64,000 bases of DNA from Gymnodinialimonas ulvae (lineage in GTDB: Bacteria; Pseudomonadota; Alphaproteobacteria; Rhodobacterales; Rhodobacteraceae), in NCBI RefSeq assembly GCF_037543845.1, contig NZ_JBBIFX010000001.1:124001-188000 (forward strand), written 5' to 3'. Positions within the stretch are counted from its first letter, which is position 1; the number at the start of each line of letters is the position of its first letter. The position numbers were made by a program, and so were the translations under genes. Below are positions 45,090 through 54,291 of this stretch, one piece after another. The notes beneath the pieces are model-generated. The model did not search any database and was not told the DNA's origin. It worked only from the letters and a program-made list of their open reading frames with translations.

Positions 45090-45701
45090 CTAATGTGCCG
45101 AGGCTGCCACCATCGGCTTGTCTGCGGAGGCAAGCTCCAACCCGTCTGCATAGAGGATCTCTGGGGCACCGAAATATAGCGACAGCATGATCTGCTCGGC
45201 GCCGGTTTCGGTGCGAATGAATGTGCCATCGACCAGGCGCGCGGCGGGGATGGCGGCACAATCCGTGCCCCAAAGCGCCTGCGCGCGCCAATCGCGGACC
45301 AGCACACGCTGGTCAGGCATTATGATAATGTCGTTCGAGGGATGGCCGCCAAGCGCGCTCGCCGAGATGCGGATCCGCGTGCTGCCTGCGGGAAGAAGAT
45401 GACGGGTGACCGCTTGCACAGCGCGCGCGCCGCGTCGTGTGATGATGCGGTCACCGGGAGTCAGAAACTCCACAGGCAGTGCGCCATCGAGGGTCAGGAC
45501 CTGCGTCCCGGGCGCCAGGCCGGCGCCGCATTCGCTAAGGCCGCCGACCATCTGGCCAAAGGGCGATCCGGTTGCATCCGCCATGTCGAGACGCGCGCTT
45601 GCGATCGGGCACCGGGTGCCTTGGTGCGTTGCGCGAAGCGCGACGGCATCCGCAGGCGTCGGATAGGCCTTTTGGGGAGTGTTGTGCGCGGCGTTGATCA
45701 T
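45090..45701 (-). CDS. Hint-domain protein
   Basis: A 203-aa protein with a Hint (Hedgehog/intein) fold: GLAPGTQVLTLDGALPVEFLTPGDRIITRRGARAV and later GGHPSNDIIIMPDQRVLV. The usual catalytic cysteine (C-F-x-x-G-T) before the Hint start is replaced (C58-G-A-G-L-A-P-G-T), so self-splicing is unlikely. The start at 45701 has AAGGA 7 nt upstream. Such solitary Hint proteins are common in Rhodobacteraceae; function unknown. Confidence 0.75.
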   Translation of the reverse strand: MINAAHNTPQKAYPTPADAVALRATHQGTRCPIASARLDMADATGSPFGQMVGGLSECGAGLAPGTQVLTLDGALPVEFLTPGDRIITRRGARAVQAVTRHLLPAGSTRIRISASALGGHPSNDIIIMPDQRVLVRDWRAQALWGTDCAAIPAARLVDGTFIRTETGAEQIMLSLYFGAPEILYADGLELASADKPMVAASAH

Positions 45702-45863
45702 CTGTTGTCCTTGCAGGCCTTTTGGAAAAGTAGGCCCGTTAACCATCAAAGGTCGTGGAGGATTCGGGCATATTGTGGGCGAAAGCTGGTTGCCTTTAGG
45801 TAAATCATGCGGAGATTTTTGGCCTCGCCATGATCGGGCAGGCCTGCTACACGCGCCGCCGAT

Positions 45864-45948
45864 GCGGGTGTGGCGGAATTGGTAGACGCACCAGATTTAG
45901 GTTCTGGCGCCGCGAGGCGTGGGGGTTCGAGTCCCTTCACCCGCACCA
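45864..45948 (+). tRNA. tRNA-Leu (anticodon UAG)
   Basis: An 85-nt class II tRNA. The acceptor stem pairs GCGGGTG with CACCCGC, followed by encoded ACCA. The anticodon stem CCAGA/TCTGG encloses loop TTTAGGT with anticodon TAG at 45898-45900. A long variable arm and the GGTTCGAGTCC T-loop are present. Confidence 0.95.
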
Positions 45949-45973
45949 CTTTTTTGGCCGACCGTCCTTCGGA

Positions 45974-46849
45974 CTACCTGAGGCCGGAGTGCCGGTTCGC
46001 GGGCCACCATGCTTCGACCGCAGCCTTGTCCAGATGCGCGGCCAAGCCGATGCCGACCAGGCCCGGTTTTGCGCCGTCCTTTGCCGCAGTCACGTTGATC
46101 TGCTGGCCCACGACTTGCACCACCCACCGTTGTCCGCTCGCGTCCAGGACCACGCCTTTGACCCGGAATAGCCCGGTCGGGCGCGTGGCCAAAGCCTGCC
46201 GCAGGGCATGCAGATCACCCGCAAAGACCCCATCGCAGGCCCATGATGTGTGACTGGCGTGGGACTCGGGCGCGGTTTGCGGCGGGGTGTCGGTGACCAA
46301 GCTGAGGAGTGTGTCGGGGGCGGCGTCCCGGACCATCGGCGCGTCGGTGAGCGTTGCGATTGCCGCCGCGTGTCCCGCATCGGGCTCCTTGCTGACCCAG
46401 ATCAAGTCGGCTTTTGCGATTTGCGCGGTCACTTGCGGGCCGATCAACGCGTCGCGGTGCAGATCGGCAAAGCTTTGTCCGTCCACCACGGTGACGATCC
46501 CGCCGTAGCGCAAATCCGGCTCGGCCAATGCCACGTTGGCGATGCGGGCCGGGTCGGACACGCCACTGGCCTCGATGATGAGATGATCCGGGCGCGACGC
46601 ACGGTCCAGAACGTCGCCGATGGCCATGAACAGATCAGCGCCCATGGTGCAGCACACGCATCCGTTCGAAAGTGCGATCGTGTCCTCGTCGCGGGAGATG
46701 AGCAGGCTTTCGTCGATGTTGATGGCGCCGAAGTCATTCACCATAACCAGCAACTTCAATCCATGCGGCGCGGCGAGCAGCCGGTTGATCAACGTGGTCT
46801 TTCCCGCGCCCAGATACCCCGCAATCACTGTCATCGGCAGCGGCGTCAC
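45974..46849 (-). CDS. COG0523/CobW-family G3E GTPase (metallochaperone)
   Basis: A 291-aa P-loop GTPase with Walker A GYLGAGKTT (11-19), the metal-binding C64-x-C66-C67 in NGCVCC, and IIEASGVSDP. A short C-terminal CobW domain follows. These proteins deliver Zn, Co or Fe to client enzymes. The GTG start at 46849 overlaps the amidohydrolase stop (GTGA), suggesting that this metal-dependent enzyme is the client; an ATG at 46834 is an alternative start. Confidence 0.82.
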   Translation of the reverse strand: MTPLPMTVIAGYLGAGKTTLINRLLAAPHGLKLLVMVNDFGAINIDESLLISRDEDTIALSNGCVCCTMGADLFMAIGDVLDRASRPDHLIIEASGVSDPARIANVALAEPDLRYGGIVTVVDGQSFADLHRDALIGPQVTAQIAKADLIWVSKEPDAGHAAAIATLTDAPMVRDAAPDTLLSLVTDTPPQTAPESHASHTSWACDGVFAGDLHALRQALATRPTGLFRVKGVVLDASGQRWVVQVVGQQINVTAAKDGAKPGLVGIGLAAHLDKAAVEAWWPANRHSGLR

Positions 46850-48471
46850 AGCAGATGGGTCCGCCCGCCCACCACGGTGCCAAGGACGGCAATGTCGTGC
46901 AAAGCGTCGGGCGCGACCTCGGTCGGATCTGTGGCAAGTACGGCGAAATCAGCGCGCTTCCCGACGGTGATCGAGCCAATTTCGGCGTCCATCTTGAGTG
47001 TCTGAGCCGCGCCAAGCGTGATCGCATGCAGCGCCTCGGGCACAGTGATCTTCTGTGCGGTGCCCAGGGTTCGGCCCGACATGGTGATGCGATTGACCGC
47101 GCACCAGGCGGTGAAGAGCGGGCCCATCGGCGTCACCGGCGCATCGGAATGGATGGCGACGGTCAGGCCCGCGTCGAGTGCCGAGCGCACGGCATCCATA
47201 CGCTGCGCGCGGTCCTCTCCAATGGTCAGCGCGACGTGCTGATCGCCGAAATACCAGATGTGATTGGCGAATAGGTTAACGGATATCCCAAGTGCGGCGC
47301 AGCGGCGGAACTGATCCGCGTCCATCATCTGCCCGTGTTGCAGGACGTGGCGATGATCGGACCAGGCCGCCTTACGCATGGCCGCCTCCAGCGCGTCGAT
47401 CACCACCTCGGAGGCCTCATCGCCATTGACGTGGATGTGCATCTGAACACCCGCCGCATGCAGCGCGGCACAGGTTTCGACGATCTGGTCGGGGGCCATG
47501 TTCCACAACCCATTGGGCTGCCCGCCGACATAGCCGGGCCATTTCACCCGCGCGGTCCAGCCCTGGATGGAGCCGTCGGTCATCAGCTTCACCGCGCCGA
47601 GCCGCAGCTTTTCGGTCGACCGCGCCCTGAGCGCCAATGCGCGCGCGGCCAGCGCATTTGGATCCCCCGTGGCCGCAAGGGCCGGGACGATGCGCAGCGG
47701 GAAGTTTGCCTCGCCTGTGACCGCGATCATGGTGTCCAGATCTTCGTCCTCCAGTTGCGAGAACAGGTCCGTCACCGTGGTCACACCGGCCCTGCGCGCG
47801 ACCTCTCCATACGATCGGATCGCGCTTTCGCGTTGCGACAGAGCGCGGAAATCAATGCCCAAGCGGCGCATGATCGGGAACATCGCCGCCATTTCCTGCA
47901 ACTCGCCTGTGGGCGTGCCGTCTTGGCCTTTCACGACGCCTTCGACATTCGTGCCGCCGTCGTATCCCGCCATCCCAAGTGCTGCGGAATTCACGCACAT
48001 CAGGTGGAAATTGGAGAAGATGATTGCGATGGGCCGCTTGGTCGAAACGCGGTCCAGATGTGCCGCGCCGAGCCGTTCGCCGGGAAGGAAGATCGGGTCG
48101 AACCCCCAGCCGATCAGGGGCTGATCCGCGGGCAGGGTGGCCTCTACCTCCTGCAGGCGCGCGACGACCGCATCGAGTCTATCGAGCCCTTCCCAAAGCT
48201 TGCCTTGCGGGTCGATCCGGTCGTGATATCCCATATAGGCATAGTCCCAGATCGCGCCCGCCATCATGTGCGCGTGCCCCTCGACAAGGCCGGGCATCAG
48301 GACCGCATTGGCAAGGCTGTTGTCGTGGCGCGGCGCGCCCCAGGCGTCAGCGCAAGTGGCATCGCCCACCGCAAGGATGTGCCCGTCGCGCACGGCAACA
48401 TGGGTCGCGTGGGGGCGGTTTGGGTCCATGGTGATGATCTTGCGGGCCTTAAAAACGGTAATATCGGACAT
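46846..48471 (-). CDS. YtcJ-like metal-dependent amidohydrolase
   Basis: A 541-aa amidohydrolase of the COG1574/amidohydrolase_3 group. Metal ligands: H66 and H68 in VEGHAHMM, the lysine region GAVKLMTDGSIQGW, HIHVNGDEA and HVLQHGQMM histidines, and the aspartate of IHSDAPVTP. The substrate is unknown. GGGAGG sits 6 nt before the ATG. Divergent from the TRAP operon and coupled to a metallochaperone. Confidence 0.85.
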   Translation of the reverse strand: MSDITVFKARKIITMDPNRPHATHVAVRDGHILAVGDATCADAWGAPRHDNSLANAVLMPGLVEGHAHMMAGAIWDYAYMGYHDRIDPQGKLWEGLDRLDAVVARLQEVEATLPADQPLIGWGFDPIFLPGERLGAAHLDRVSTKRPIAIIFSNFHLMCVNSAALGMAGYDGGTNVEGVVKGQDGTPTGELQEMAAMFPIMRRLGIDFRALSQRESAIRSYGEVARRAGVTTVTDLFSQLEDEDLDTMIAVTGEANFPLRIVPALAATGDPNALAARALALRARSTEKLRLGAVKLMTDGSIQGWTARVKWPGYVGGQPNGLWNMAPDQIVETCAALHAAGVQMHIHVNGDEASEVVIDALEAAMRKAAWSDHRHVLQHGQMMDADQFRRCAALGISVNLFANHIWYFGDQHVALTIGEDRAQRMDAVRSALDAGLTVAIHSDAPVTPMGPLFTAWCAVNRITMSGRTLGTAQKITVPEALHAITLGAAQTLKMDAEIGSITVGKRADFAVLATDPTEVAPDALHDIAVLGTVVGGRTHLL

Positions 48472-48555
48472 GGAATGCCTCCCTTGCCGACAGGCCTAGC
48501 GCAATCGGCCGTGGGGGAGGAACCGATTTTTGCAGGGCGCGCCCGGGTTAATTCC

Positions 48556-48567
48556 GTTTGCGCAAAC
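48556..48567. promoter_or_regulatory. LacI-type operator candidate between amidohydrolase and TRAP operon
   Basis: GTTTGCGCAAAC is a perfect 12-bp palindrome with a central CG, the usual form of LacI-family operators. It lies 72 bp from dctP and 85 bp from the divergent amidohydrolase. A LacI regulator is encoded at 53263 after the TRAP and deacylase genes. Confidence 0.5.
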
Positions 48568-48638
48568 AAATCGTTAGGCGGTTACAAAATCCCGTGCCAA
48601 ACTTTGATCAAAACGTAAGACCAAAAGGGAGAGTGCAA

Positions 48639-49631
48639 ATGAGTTTCCACCTGAAAACAGCGGCCACGCTTGCCGCACTCGCGATGACGACGACCGCGGT
48701 CACGGCGCAGGACATCACGATGAACGTGGGCTTCGGCGCACCCGAAGACTCGCTCTACGGCCGGTTCGGCGCGATTTTCGAGGAGCTGGCCGAAGAATAT
48801 ACCGGCGGATCGGTCGATGTGCGGCTGCGCTGCTGCAACCAGATCGCGACCGAGGACGAAGGCTTCCGCGCGATGCAGCTTGGCACCGTCGATGGCTTTT
48901 TCATCACCGCCAACAACGTGTCGCCGCATTGGCCGCTGATGGATGTGACGGTGCTGCCCTACATCTTCCAGAACGAAGCGCATCTCGCGCGCGTGGTCGA
49001 TGGTGAGGTCGGTGCCTTCATCCAGTCGCAGCTTCTGGAAGACACCGGCGTGCATCTGCTGGCCTTCGGTCCGGCGCTGTACCGCGACTTCTACAATTCC
49101 GTGCGTCCGGTCGAGACGATGGCCGATATGGACGGCTTGCGCATCCGCACGCCCAACAACGAGGTCATGCTGGCCACGTTCGAAGCCTTTGGCGCGAACC
49201 CGGTGCCGCTGGCATGGTCCGAGACGCCGACTGCGCTTCAGACCGGGACCGTCGATGGCGGTGACAACGGCACGTCGTTCATCCGCGACATGAGCTTCTA
49301 TGAGTTCATGCCGAACCTCGTGATCCTCGAGCACTTCGTCTCGATGGCGCCGCTGTTTGCATCCTCGCCGTTCATGGAGCGTCTCAGCGACGAGCAGCGC
49401 GAGCAGATCATGCGTGCCGCCGCCGATGCCAGCGCCCAGTTCAGCGAAGAGGTCCGGACCGAGACCGAGGAAATCCGCACATGGCTCGTCGAGCAGGGCG
49501 GAATGACCCGCACCGACCCTGAGCGTGCCGACTTCATCGCCGCCGCACAGACCGTGCAGCAATCCGTAGCCGAAGAGCGTGGGCAGGAGTTCGTCGACCT
49601 CGTCAACATGATCAACGCCGCCGCCGAATAG
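48639..49631 (+). CDS. dctP: TRAP transporter substrate-binding protein
   Basis: A 330-aa periplasmic DctP-family protein. Signal peptide to about residue 23 (AVTAQ), then FRAMQLGTVDGFFITANNVS and the ligand-arginine region MDGLRIRTPNNEVMLATFEAFGANPVPL. GGGAGAG precedes the ATG at 48639. Ligands are usually carboxylates; the neighbouring deacylase points to N-acyl amino acids or similar. Confidence 0.9.
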   Translation: MSFHLKTAATLAALAMTTTAVTAQDITMNVGFGAPEDSLYGRFGAIFEELAEEYTGGSVDVRLRCCNQIATEDEGFRAMQLGTVDGFFITANNVSPHWPLMDVTVLPYIFQNEAHLARVVDGEVGAFIQSQLLEDTGVHLLAFGPALYRDFYNSVRPVETMADMDGLRIRTPNNEVMLATFEAFGANPVPLAWSETPTALQTGTVDGGDNGTSFIRDMSFYEFMPNLVILEHFVSMAPLFASSPFMERLSDEQREQIMRAAADASAQFSEEVRTETEEIRTWLVEQGGMTRTDPERADFIAAAQTVQQSVAEERGQEFVDLVNMINAAAE

Positions 49632-49649
49632 GGCGCACAGGACGATCCT

Positions 49650-49680
49650 GCGGGGACCGCCTGCGATCGGCCCCCGCCTT
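49650..49680 (+). terminator. Attenuator-like hairpin between dctP and dctQ
   Basis: GCGGGG-A-CCG pairs with CGG-C-CCCCGC (one mismatch), followed by CTTATTT. It probably lowers read-through so the binding protein is made in excess. Confidence 0.55.
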
Positions 49681-49709
49681 ATTTGACCTCACGCCGAAAG
49701 GGACAGGCG

Positions 49710-50243
49710 ATGGTCGTGCTCAGATGGTTGGAAAAGCACTTTGAAGAGGCGCTGTGTTGCATTGCGCTGGTGGTTATCTCGGTGGCGGTGTTCTCGCAGG
49801 TGATCGCGCGCTACATCTTCGAAGTCGCGTTGCATTGGACGGAGGAAACCGCCGCGATTGCGATGGTTTGGGCGGTCTACATGGGCGCGTCGCTGTGTGT
49901 GCGCGAACGCTTCCACATCCGCATTCTGGTCGCCGTGCAGGCATTGCCCACGGGCCTTGGCCGGGTGGTGATCTTTCTGGCGGATATCGCCTGGGCGTTT
50001 TTCTGCGTCATCATGCTGGTCGTGTCATGGCAATACCTCACGGTGCTGTGGCAGTTCCCGTCGCGCTCGCCGTCGTTGCGGATCAACGAATTCTACCCTC
50101 AGACCATCCTCGTTATCGGCTATGCCTTCATGCTGCTGCGCCTGGCTCAGACCTATTTCCTTTGGTTCCGCGACGGGGCCGAGGGTTTGCCGGGGATGTT
50201 GGTGGAAGACGGCGACAAGCCGGATGAGGAGCATCTGTTTTGA
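49710..50243 (+). CDS. dctQ: TRAP transporter small permease
   Basis: A 177-aa four-helix membrane protein with the DctQ signature (WTEETAAIAMVWAVYMGASLCVRERFHI). The start at ATG 49710 is preferred to a TTG at 49683. Its stop overlaps the dctM start (TTGA). Confidence 0.9.
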   Translation: MVVLRWLEKHFEEALCCIALVVISVAVFSQVIARYIFEVALHWTEETAAIAMVWAVYMGASLCVRERFHIRILVAVQALPTGLGRVVIFLADIAWAFFCVIMLVVSWQYLTVLWQFPSRSPSLRINEFYPQTILVIGYAFMLLRLAQTYFLWFRDGAEGLPGMLVEDGDKPDEEHLF

Positions 50244-51535
50244 ACGAGCTTCTGATCCTTGGGTTGGTCTTCACCGTTCTGGTGGTGATGGGCGTGCCGC
50301 TGTTTGCCGCCGTTGGCCTGACCACAGCTTTGGCGCTGTTCCTGATCGAGATCCCCTACACCCTTCTGGCGCAGACCGGCTATTCGAGCCTTACGCCATT
50401 CCCGCTTCTGACCATCCCTTTGTTCGTCCTCGCCGGGCGATTGATGGAGGTCGGGGGCATGGCGAACCGGATGATCGGGATCGCCACGAAACTGGTCGGG
50501 GCCTATCGCGGGTCGATGGGCCTTGTGACGGTCTTTGCCTGCATGTTGTTCGGCGCGCTGTCGGGATCGGGGCCCGCCACAACGGCGGCCATCGGGTCGG
50601 CCACCGTGCCGGCGATGAAGAAGGACGGCTACGACGTGCCTTTTGCCGCGGCGATCACCGCAAGCGCGGGAGCATTGGGCAGCCTCATTCCGCCCTCGAA
50701 CCTGATGATCATCTATGGCCTCGTGTCCGAGACCTCGATCCCGCGCCTGTTTCTTGCGGGCATCTTGCCGGGCTTTCTGGTGACCACGCTTTTGATGCTG
50801 ACGACCTATATCATCGCGCGGCGGCGCGGCTATGGGGGCGGCGGTGATCCGTTCACATGGGGCCCGTTCCTGAGCGCCGCGTGGGAGGGCAAATGGTCCA
50901 TCGGCGCGCCGGTCTTGATCTTGGGCGGCATCTACGGCGGGGTTTTCACCCCGACCGAAGCCGCGGGTGTGGCGGTTTTCTATGCGCTGTTCGTGGGGCT
51001 GTTCATCTATCGCGAATTGACGGTGAAGAAGGTCATCGAAGCGCTGCGGTTCACGGCCCTTTTGACCGGTATCCTGATCTTGCTGACGCCGACGCTGGCG
51101 TTCGGGCAATTGACCGCGTTTTACGATGTGCCGGCGGCGGTGCAGGCGGGGATCACGTCGATCACCACGAGCCCGTTTCTGGTGCTTCTGCTGATCGGGG
51201 TGTTCTACATCTTCATCGGCACGTTCATGGAAAGTCTGGCGCAGATCGTGCTGTTTACCGCCGTTTTCCTGCCGCTGGTCACGTCGCTTGGCATTGATCC
51301 GGTCCTGTTCGGCATCTTCACGGTCATCACTTGCGAGATCGGATTCCTGACCCCGCCGCTTGGTGCGAACCTGACCATCGCGTCGCGGATTTCGGCGATT
51401 TCGCTAGAGCGGATTTCGGTCGCCGTTCTGCCCTTCATCGGGGCCTATATCATCGGCATGATCATCATTATCCTGATCCCGGAACTGACACTGGCCTTGC
51501 CCAATTGGGTCTACGGCCCCGCATCTGTGAGATAG
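50240..51535 (+). CDS. dctM: TRAP transporter large permease
   Basis: A 431-aa protein with about twelve hydrophobic segments. Conserved GALSGSGPATTAAIGSATVPAM and GSLIPPSNLMIIYG match the DctM transport domain. TTG start at 50240 with GAGGAG 8 nt upstream. It forms the Na+-driven channel with DctQ. Confidence 0.92.
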   Translation: MNELLILGLVFTVLVVMGVPLFAAVGLTTALALFLIEIPYTLLAQTGYSSLTPFPLLTIPLFVLAGRLMEVGGMANRMIGIATKLVGAYRGSMGLVTVFACMLFGALSGSGPATTAAIGSATVPAMKKDGYDVPFAAAITASAGALGSLIPPSNLMIIYGLVSETSIPRLFLAGILPGFLVTTLLMLTTYIIARRRGYGGGGDPFTWGPFLSAAWEGKWSIGAPVLILGGIYGGVFTPTEAAGVAVFYALFVGLFIYRELTVKKVIEALRFTALLTGILILLTPTLAFGQLTAFYDVPAAVQAGITSITTSPFLVLLLIGVFYIFIGTFMESLAQIVLFTAVFLPLVTSLGIDPVLFGIFTVITCEIGFLTPPLGANLTIASRISAISLERISVAVLPFIGAYIIGMIIIILIPELTLALPNWVYGPASVR

Positions 51536-51542
51536 GCGTCCC

Positions 51543-53144
51543 ATGTTCGACACGATCCTGAAGGGCGGAGAGGTTCATGACGGAACCGGCGCGCCGCCAC
51601 GCATCGCCGATGTTGGGATCAAGGACGGAAAGATCGTTGAAGTCGGCGAGATCAACGCCGACGAAGGCGAGATCATCGACGTTTCGGGCCTGGCCGTCAG
51701 CCCCGGTTTCATCGACATGCACACCCATTCCGATTTCACCCTGATCGCCGATGGGCGCGCCGAAAGTCAGGTGCACCAAGGTGTGACGACCGAGGTAATC
51801 GGCCAATGCGGCATCTCCTGCGCGCCGGTGTGTTCGCATGCCGCGATCCGGCAGGTCAGCCCGTGGTTCACCGAAAAGGCCAAGCACCGCAAATGGCTTG
51901 GGTTTGGAGAATATCTCGACGTTCTCGATGACACCGGCCTTGGCGTGAATGTCGTGGCCTTCGTGGGTCACGGCACGATCCACCGGGCCGTTTTGGGCGA
52001 TGAGATGCATGCGGGCGAGCCCGACGATGTGGCGGCCATGGCCAAGCTGGTCGATCAATGCATGGAAGAGGGGGCAGGCGGGTTCTCAAGCGGTCTGGAA
52101 TACTTCCCCGGCATCCTTGCGGCCCCCGATCACCTTGTTCCGATGGTGGAGGTCGCCGCCAAATACGGGCGGCTTTACGCCACGCACGTACGCAACCGCG
52201 ACACTGAATATGACCTTGGATTCACAGAGGCGATGAGCACGGCGCGGCAGGCCGGTGCACGGCTACAGATCAGCCATATCCAGCCCAAGTTCGGCGCGCC
52301 CGGCCATGCAATGGAGCATACGTTGGAGATGATCGACATCGCGCGGAGCCATGACGGCGACATCGCCTTTGACGTGATTCCGCACGATTGGAACCATACC
52401 TTGATGGCGGCGATCCTGCCCAAATGGGCGCAGGCGGGGTCCATCGACGATGTGCTCAAACGCCTGGCCGATCCGGACATGCGCGAGCGGATCAAGGCCA
52501 ACCCCAAGCCCATGTGGCTCATCGTGAAGGCGCGGCAGTGGAAGGATATCGTTCTGTTGAACGCGACCCAAAACAAGGATCTGGTCGGGGCCGATTTCGA
52601 AGAGATCGGGCGCATGCGCGGGGTCGATCCCTATGATGCCGTGCTCGATATCCTGCTGGAGGAAGGCGATAACCTGATGGCGACGATGTGGTCGTCGAAA
52701 AGCTTCCGCAATTCGGATGTCGAATTGTGCCTGACCCAGCCTGAATGCGCGGTGATCTCGGACACGGTGGCCATCGCGAATGACGGCGTCCTGAGCGATC
52801 ATGTCGGCTCGCTCAGCGGCTATGGGTGGGCGGCGCGGTTCTTGCAATATTACGTACGCGACCGGGGCATCCTCAGCCTTGCGGAGGGGCTGGCGAAGAT
52901 CACTTCGATCCCCGCGCAACGCTTGGGACTAAAGAGGCGCGGCAAACTGCGGCCCGGCTATCACGCTGATATCTGTGTCTTCGATCCGGCCGCCATCGCC
53001 TCCAACGTCACGGCCCGAAATCCGCGCCGCTACGCATCGGGTATCGCGCATGTGCTGGTCAATGGTGCGCTGTCGATGCGCGATGGGCAGCGCACGCAGG
53101 TCAACACCGGCCGTGTCCTGCGCGAGTTCCAAAGCCAAGGATAA
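51543..53144 (+). CDS. N-acyl-D-amino-acid deacylase (D-aminoacylase)
   Basis: A 533-aa amidohydrolase. Metal motifs DMHTHSD (H60, H62), the bridging-ligand cysteine in VIGQCGISCAP, THVRNRD and LQISHIQPK match D-aminoacylase. It starts 7 bp after dctM, so uptake and hydrolysis of an N-acyl-D-amino acid (or an N-carbamoyl-type compound) is the simplest reading. Confidence 0.85.
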   Translation: MFDTILKGGEVHDGTGAPPRIADVGIKDGKIVEVGEINADEGEIIDVSGLAVSPGFIDMHTHSDFTLIADGRAESQVHQGVTTEVIGQCGISCAPVCSHAAIRQVSPWFTEKAKHRKWLGFGEYLDVLDDTGLGVNVVAFVGHGTIHRAVLGDEMHAGEPDDVAAMAKLVDQCMEEGAGGFSSGLEYFPGILAAPDHLVPMVEVAAKYGRLYATHVRNRDTEYDLGFTEAMSTARQAGARLQISHIQPKFGAPGHAMEHTLEMIDIARSHDGDIAFDVIPHDWNHTLMAAILPKWAQAGSIDDVLKRLADPDMRERIKANPKPMWLIVKARQWKDIVLLNATQNKDLVGADFEEIGRMRGVDPYDAVLDILLEEGDNLMATMWSSKSFRNSDVELCLTQPECAVISDTVAIANDGVLSDHVGSLSGYGWAARFLQYYVRDRGILSLAEGLAKITSIPAQRLGLKRRGKLRPGYHADICVFDPAAIASNVTARNPRRYASGIAHVLVNGALSMRDGQRTQVNTGRVLREFQSQG

Positions 53145-53262
53145 CCGCCGCTGCGAAACGGGCGGACATCTTGTCGGATGTGAAAGGGGTTGTGTTGGCG
53201 ATAGGGAGGAAAAGTGGCACGTCCTCAGGATGGGCTTCGTTCCGCAAATGGGCTGACCCAGC

Positions 53263-54291
53263 ATGACGAAAGACGCAAAATCGGCACCAACCCTGGAAGA
53301 TGTGGCGCGCCTTGCCTCGGTCTCGACGGCGACGGTATCGCGCAGCCTCAACTTCCCGGAACTCGTCTCGGATCAGACGCGCGAGCGGGTTCAAAATGCC
53401 GTGGACGAGTTGGGATATTCGCCGAACTTCGGGGCGCGCGCGATGGCGTCGCAACGCACGCGCACCATCGGGGCGATCATCCCCACGATGGAAAACGCGG
53501 TCTTCGCGCAGGGCATTCAGGCGTTCCAGGAAGAATTGGACGCCGACGGCTATACGCTGCTGGTTGCAAGCTCGGCCTATCGCACCGACCTCGAAGAGAA
53601 ACAGATCCGCTCGTTGATTGCACGCGGTGCCGATGCGCTGTTGCTGATCGGGTTCAAAAGGGCCCCGGCGATCACCGCGTTCATCAAGGCGCGCAATGTG
53701 CCGACGTTGATCACCTGGGCGTTTGATCCGTCGCGTACCGATGCCACCATCGGGTTCGACAATCGCCATGCCATGCGCCGCCTGACGGAGGAAGTCTTGC
53801 GCCTTGGCCATCGCCGTGTCGCGTTCATTGCGGCCGATACCGATACCAACGATCGCGTTGCGGAACGCCTGCGCGGGGCCTCTGAGGCGATGCGTGAGGC
53901 CGGGTTGTCCGCCGATGATCTGGTGATTTATCGCACGCGTTACGGGATCGACACCGGGGCGGCGGGCTTTGCGTCGGTGATGGGCCAACCGGACCGCCCC
54001 TCGGTCGTCATGTGCGCCAATGACGTTCTGGCGGTTGGTGCCGTCAAACAGGCCCATGAGATGGGGCTGCGCGTGCCCGAAGACGTGTCGATCACCGGCT
54101 TCGACGACATCGAATTGGCGCATGTGACGACGCCCGAGATCGCGACGGTGCGGGTTCCGCATCGCGAAATGGGCCGCCGAGCGGCGCGGGCGCTGATTGC
54201 GTTGCTGGAGGATGGCACGGCGTTGGAAAGTCAGCATCTTGATACCGAACTGCGCCTGCGCGGCTCGCTCGGACCGGCGCCGAAGTCCTAG
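53263..54291 (+). CDS. LacI-family transcriptional regulator
   Basis: A 342-aa regulator: N-terminal HTH TLEDVARLASVSTATVSRSL (10-29), hinge, and a periplasmic-binding-protein-like effector domain (IGAIIPTMENAVFAQGIQAF; ITGFDDIELAHVTTPEIATV). It follows the deacylase by 118 bp and likely controls the TRAP operon through the palindrome at 48556. Its stop overlaps that of the convergent gene in CTAG. Confidence 0.88.
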   Translation: MTKDAKSAPTLEDVARLASVSTATVSRSLNFPELVSDQTRERVQNAVDELGYSPNFGARAMASQRTRTIGAIIPTMENAVFAQGIQAFQEELDADGYTLLVASSAYRTDLEEKQIRSLIARGADALLLIGFKRAPAITAFIKARNVPTLITWAFDPSRTDATIGFDNRHAMRRLTEEVLRLGHRRVAFIAADTDTNDRVAERLRGASEAMREAGLSADDLVIYRTRYGIDTGAAGFASVMGQPDRPSVVMCANDVLAVGAVKQAHEMGLRVPEDVSITGFDDIELAHVTTPEIATVRVPHREMGRRAARALIALLEDGTALESQHLDTELRLRGSLGPAPKS

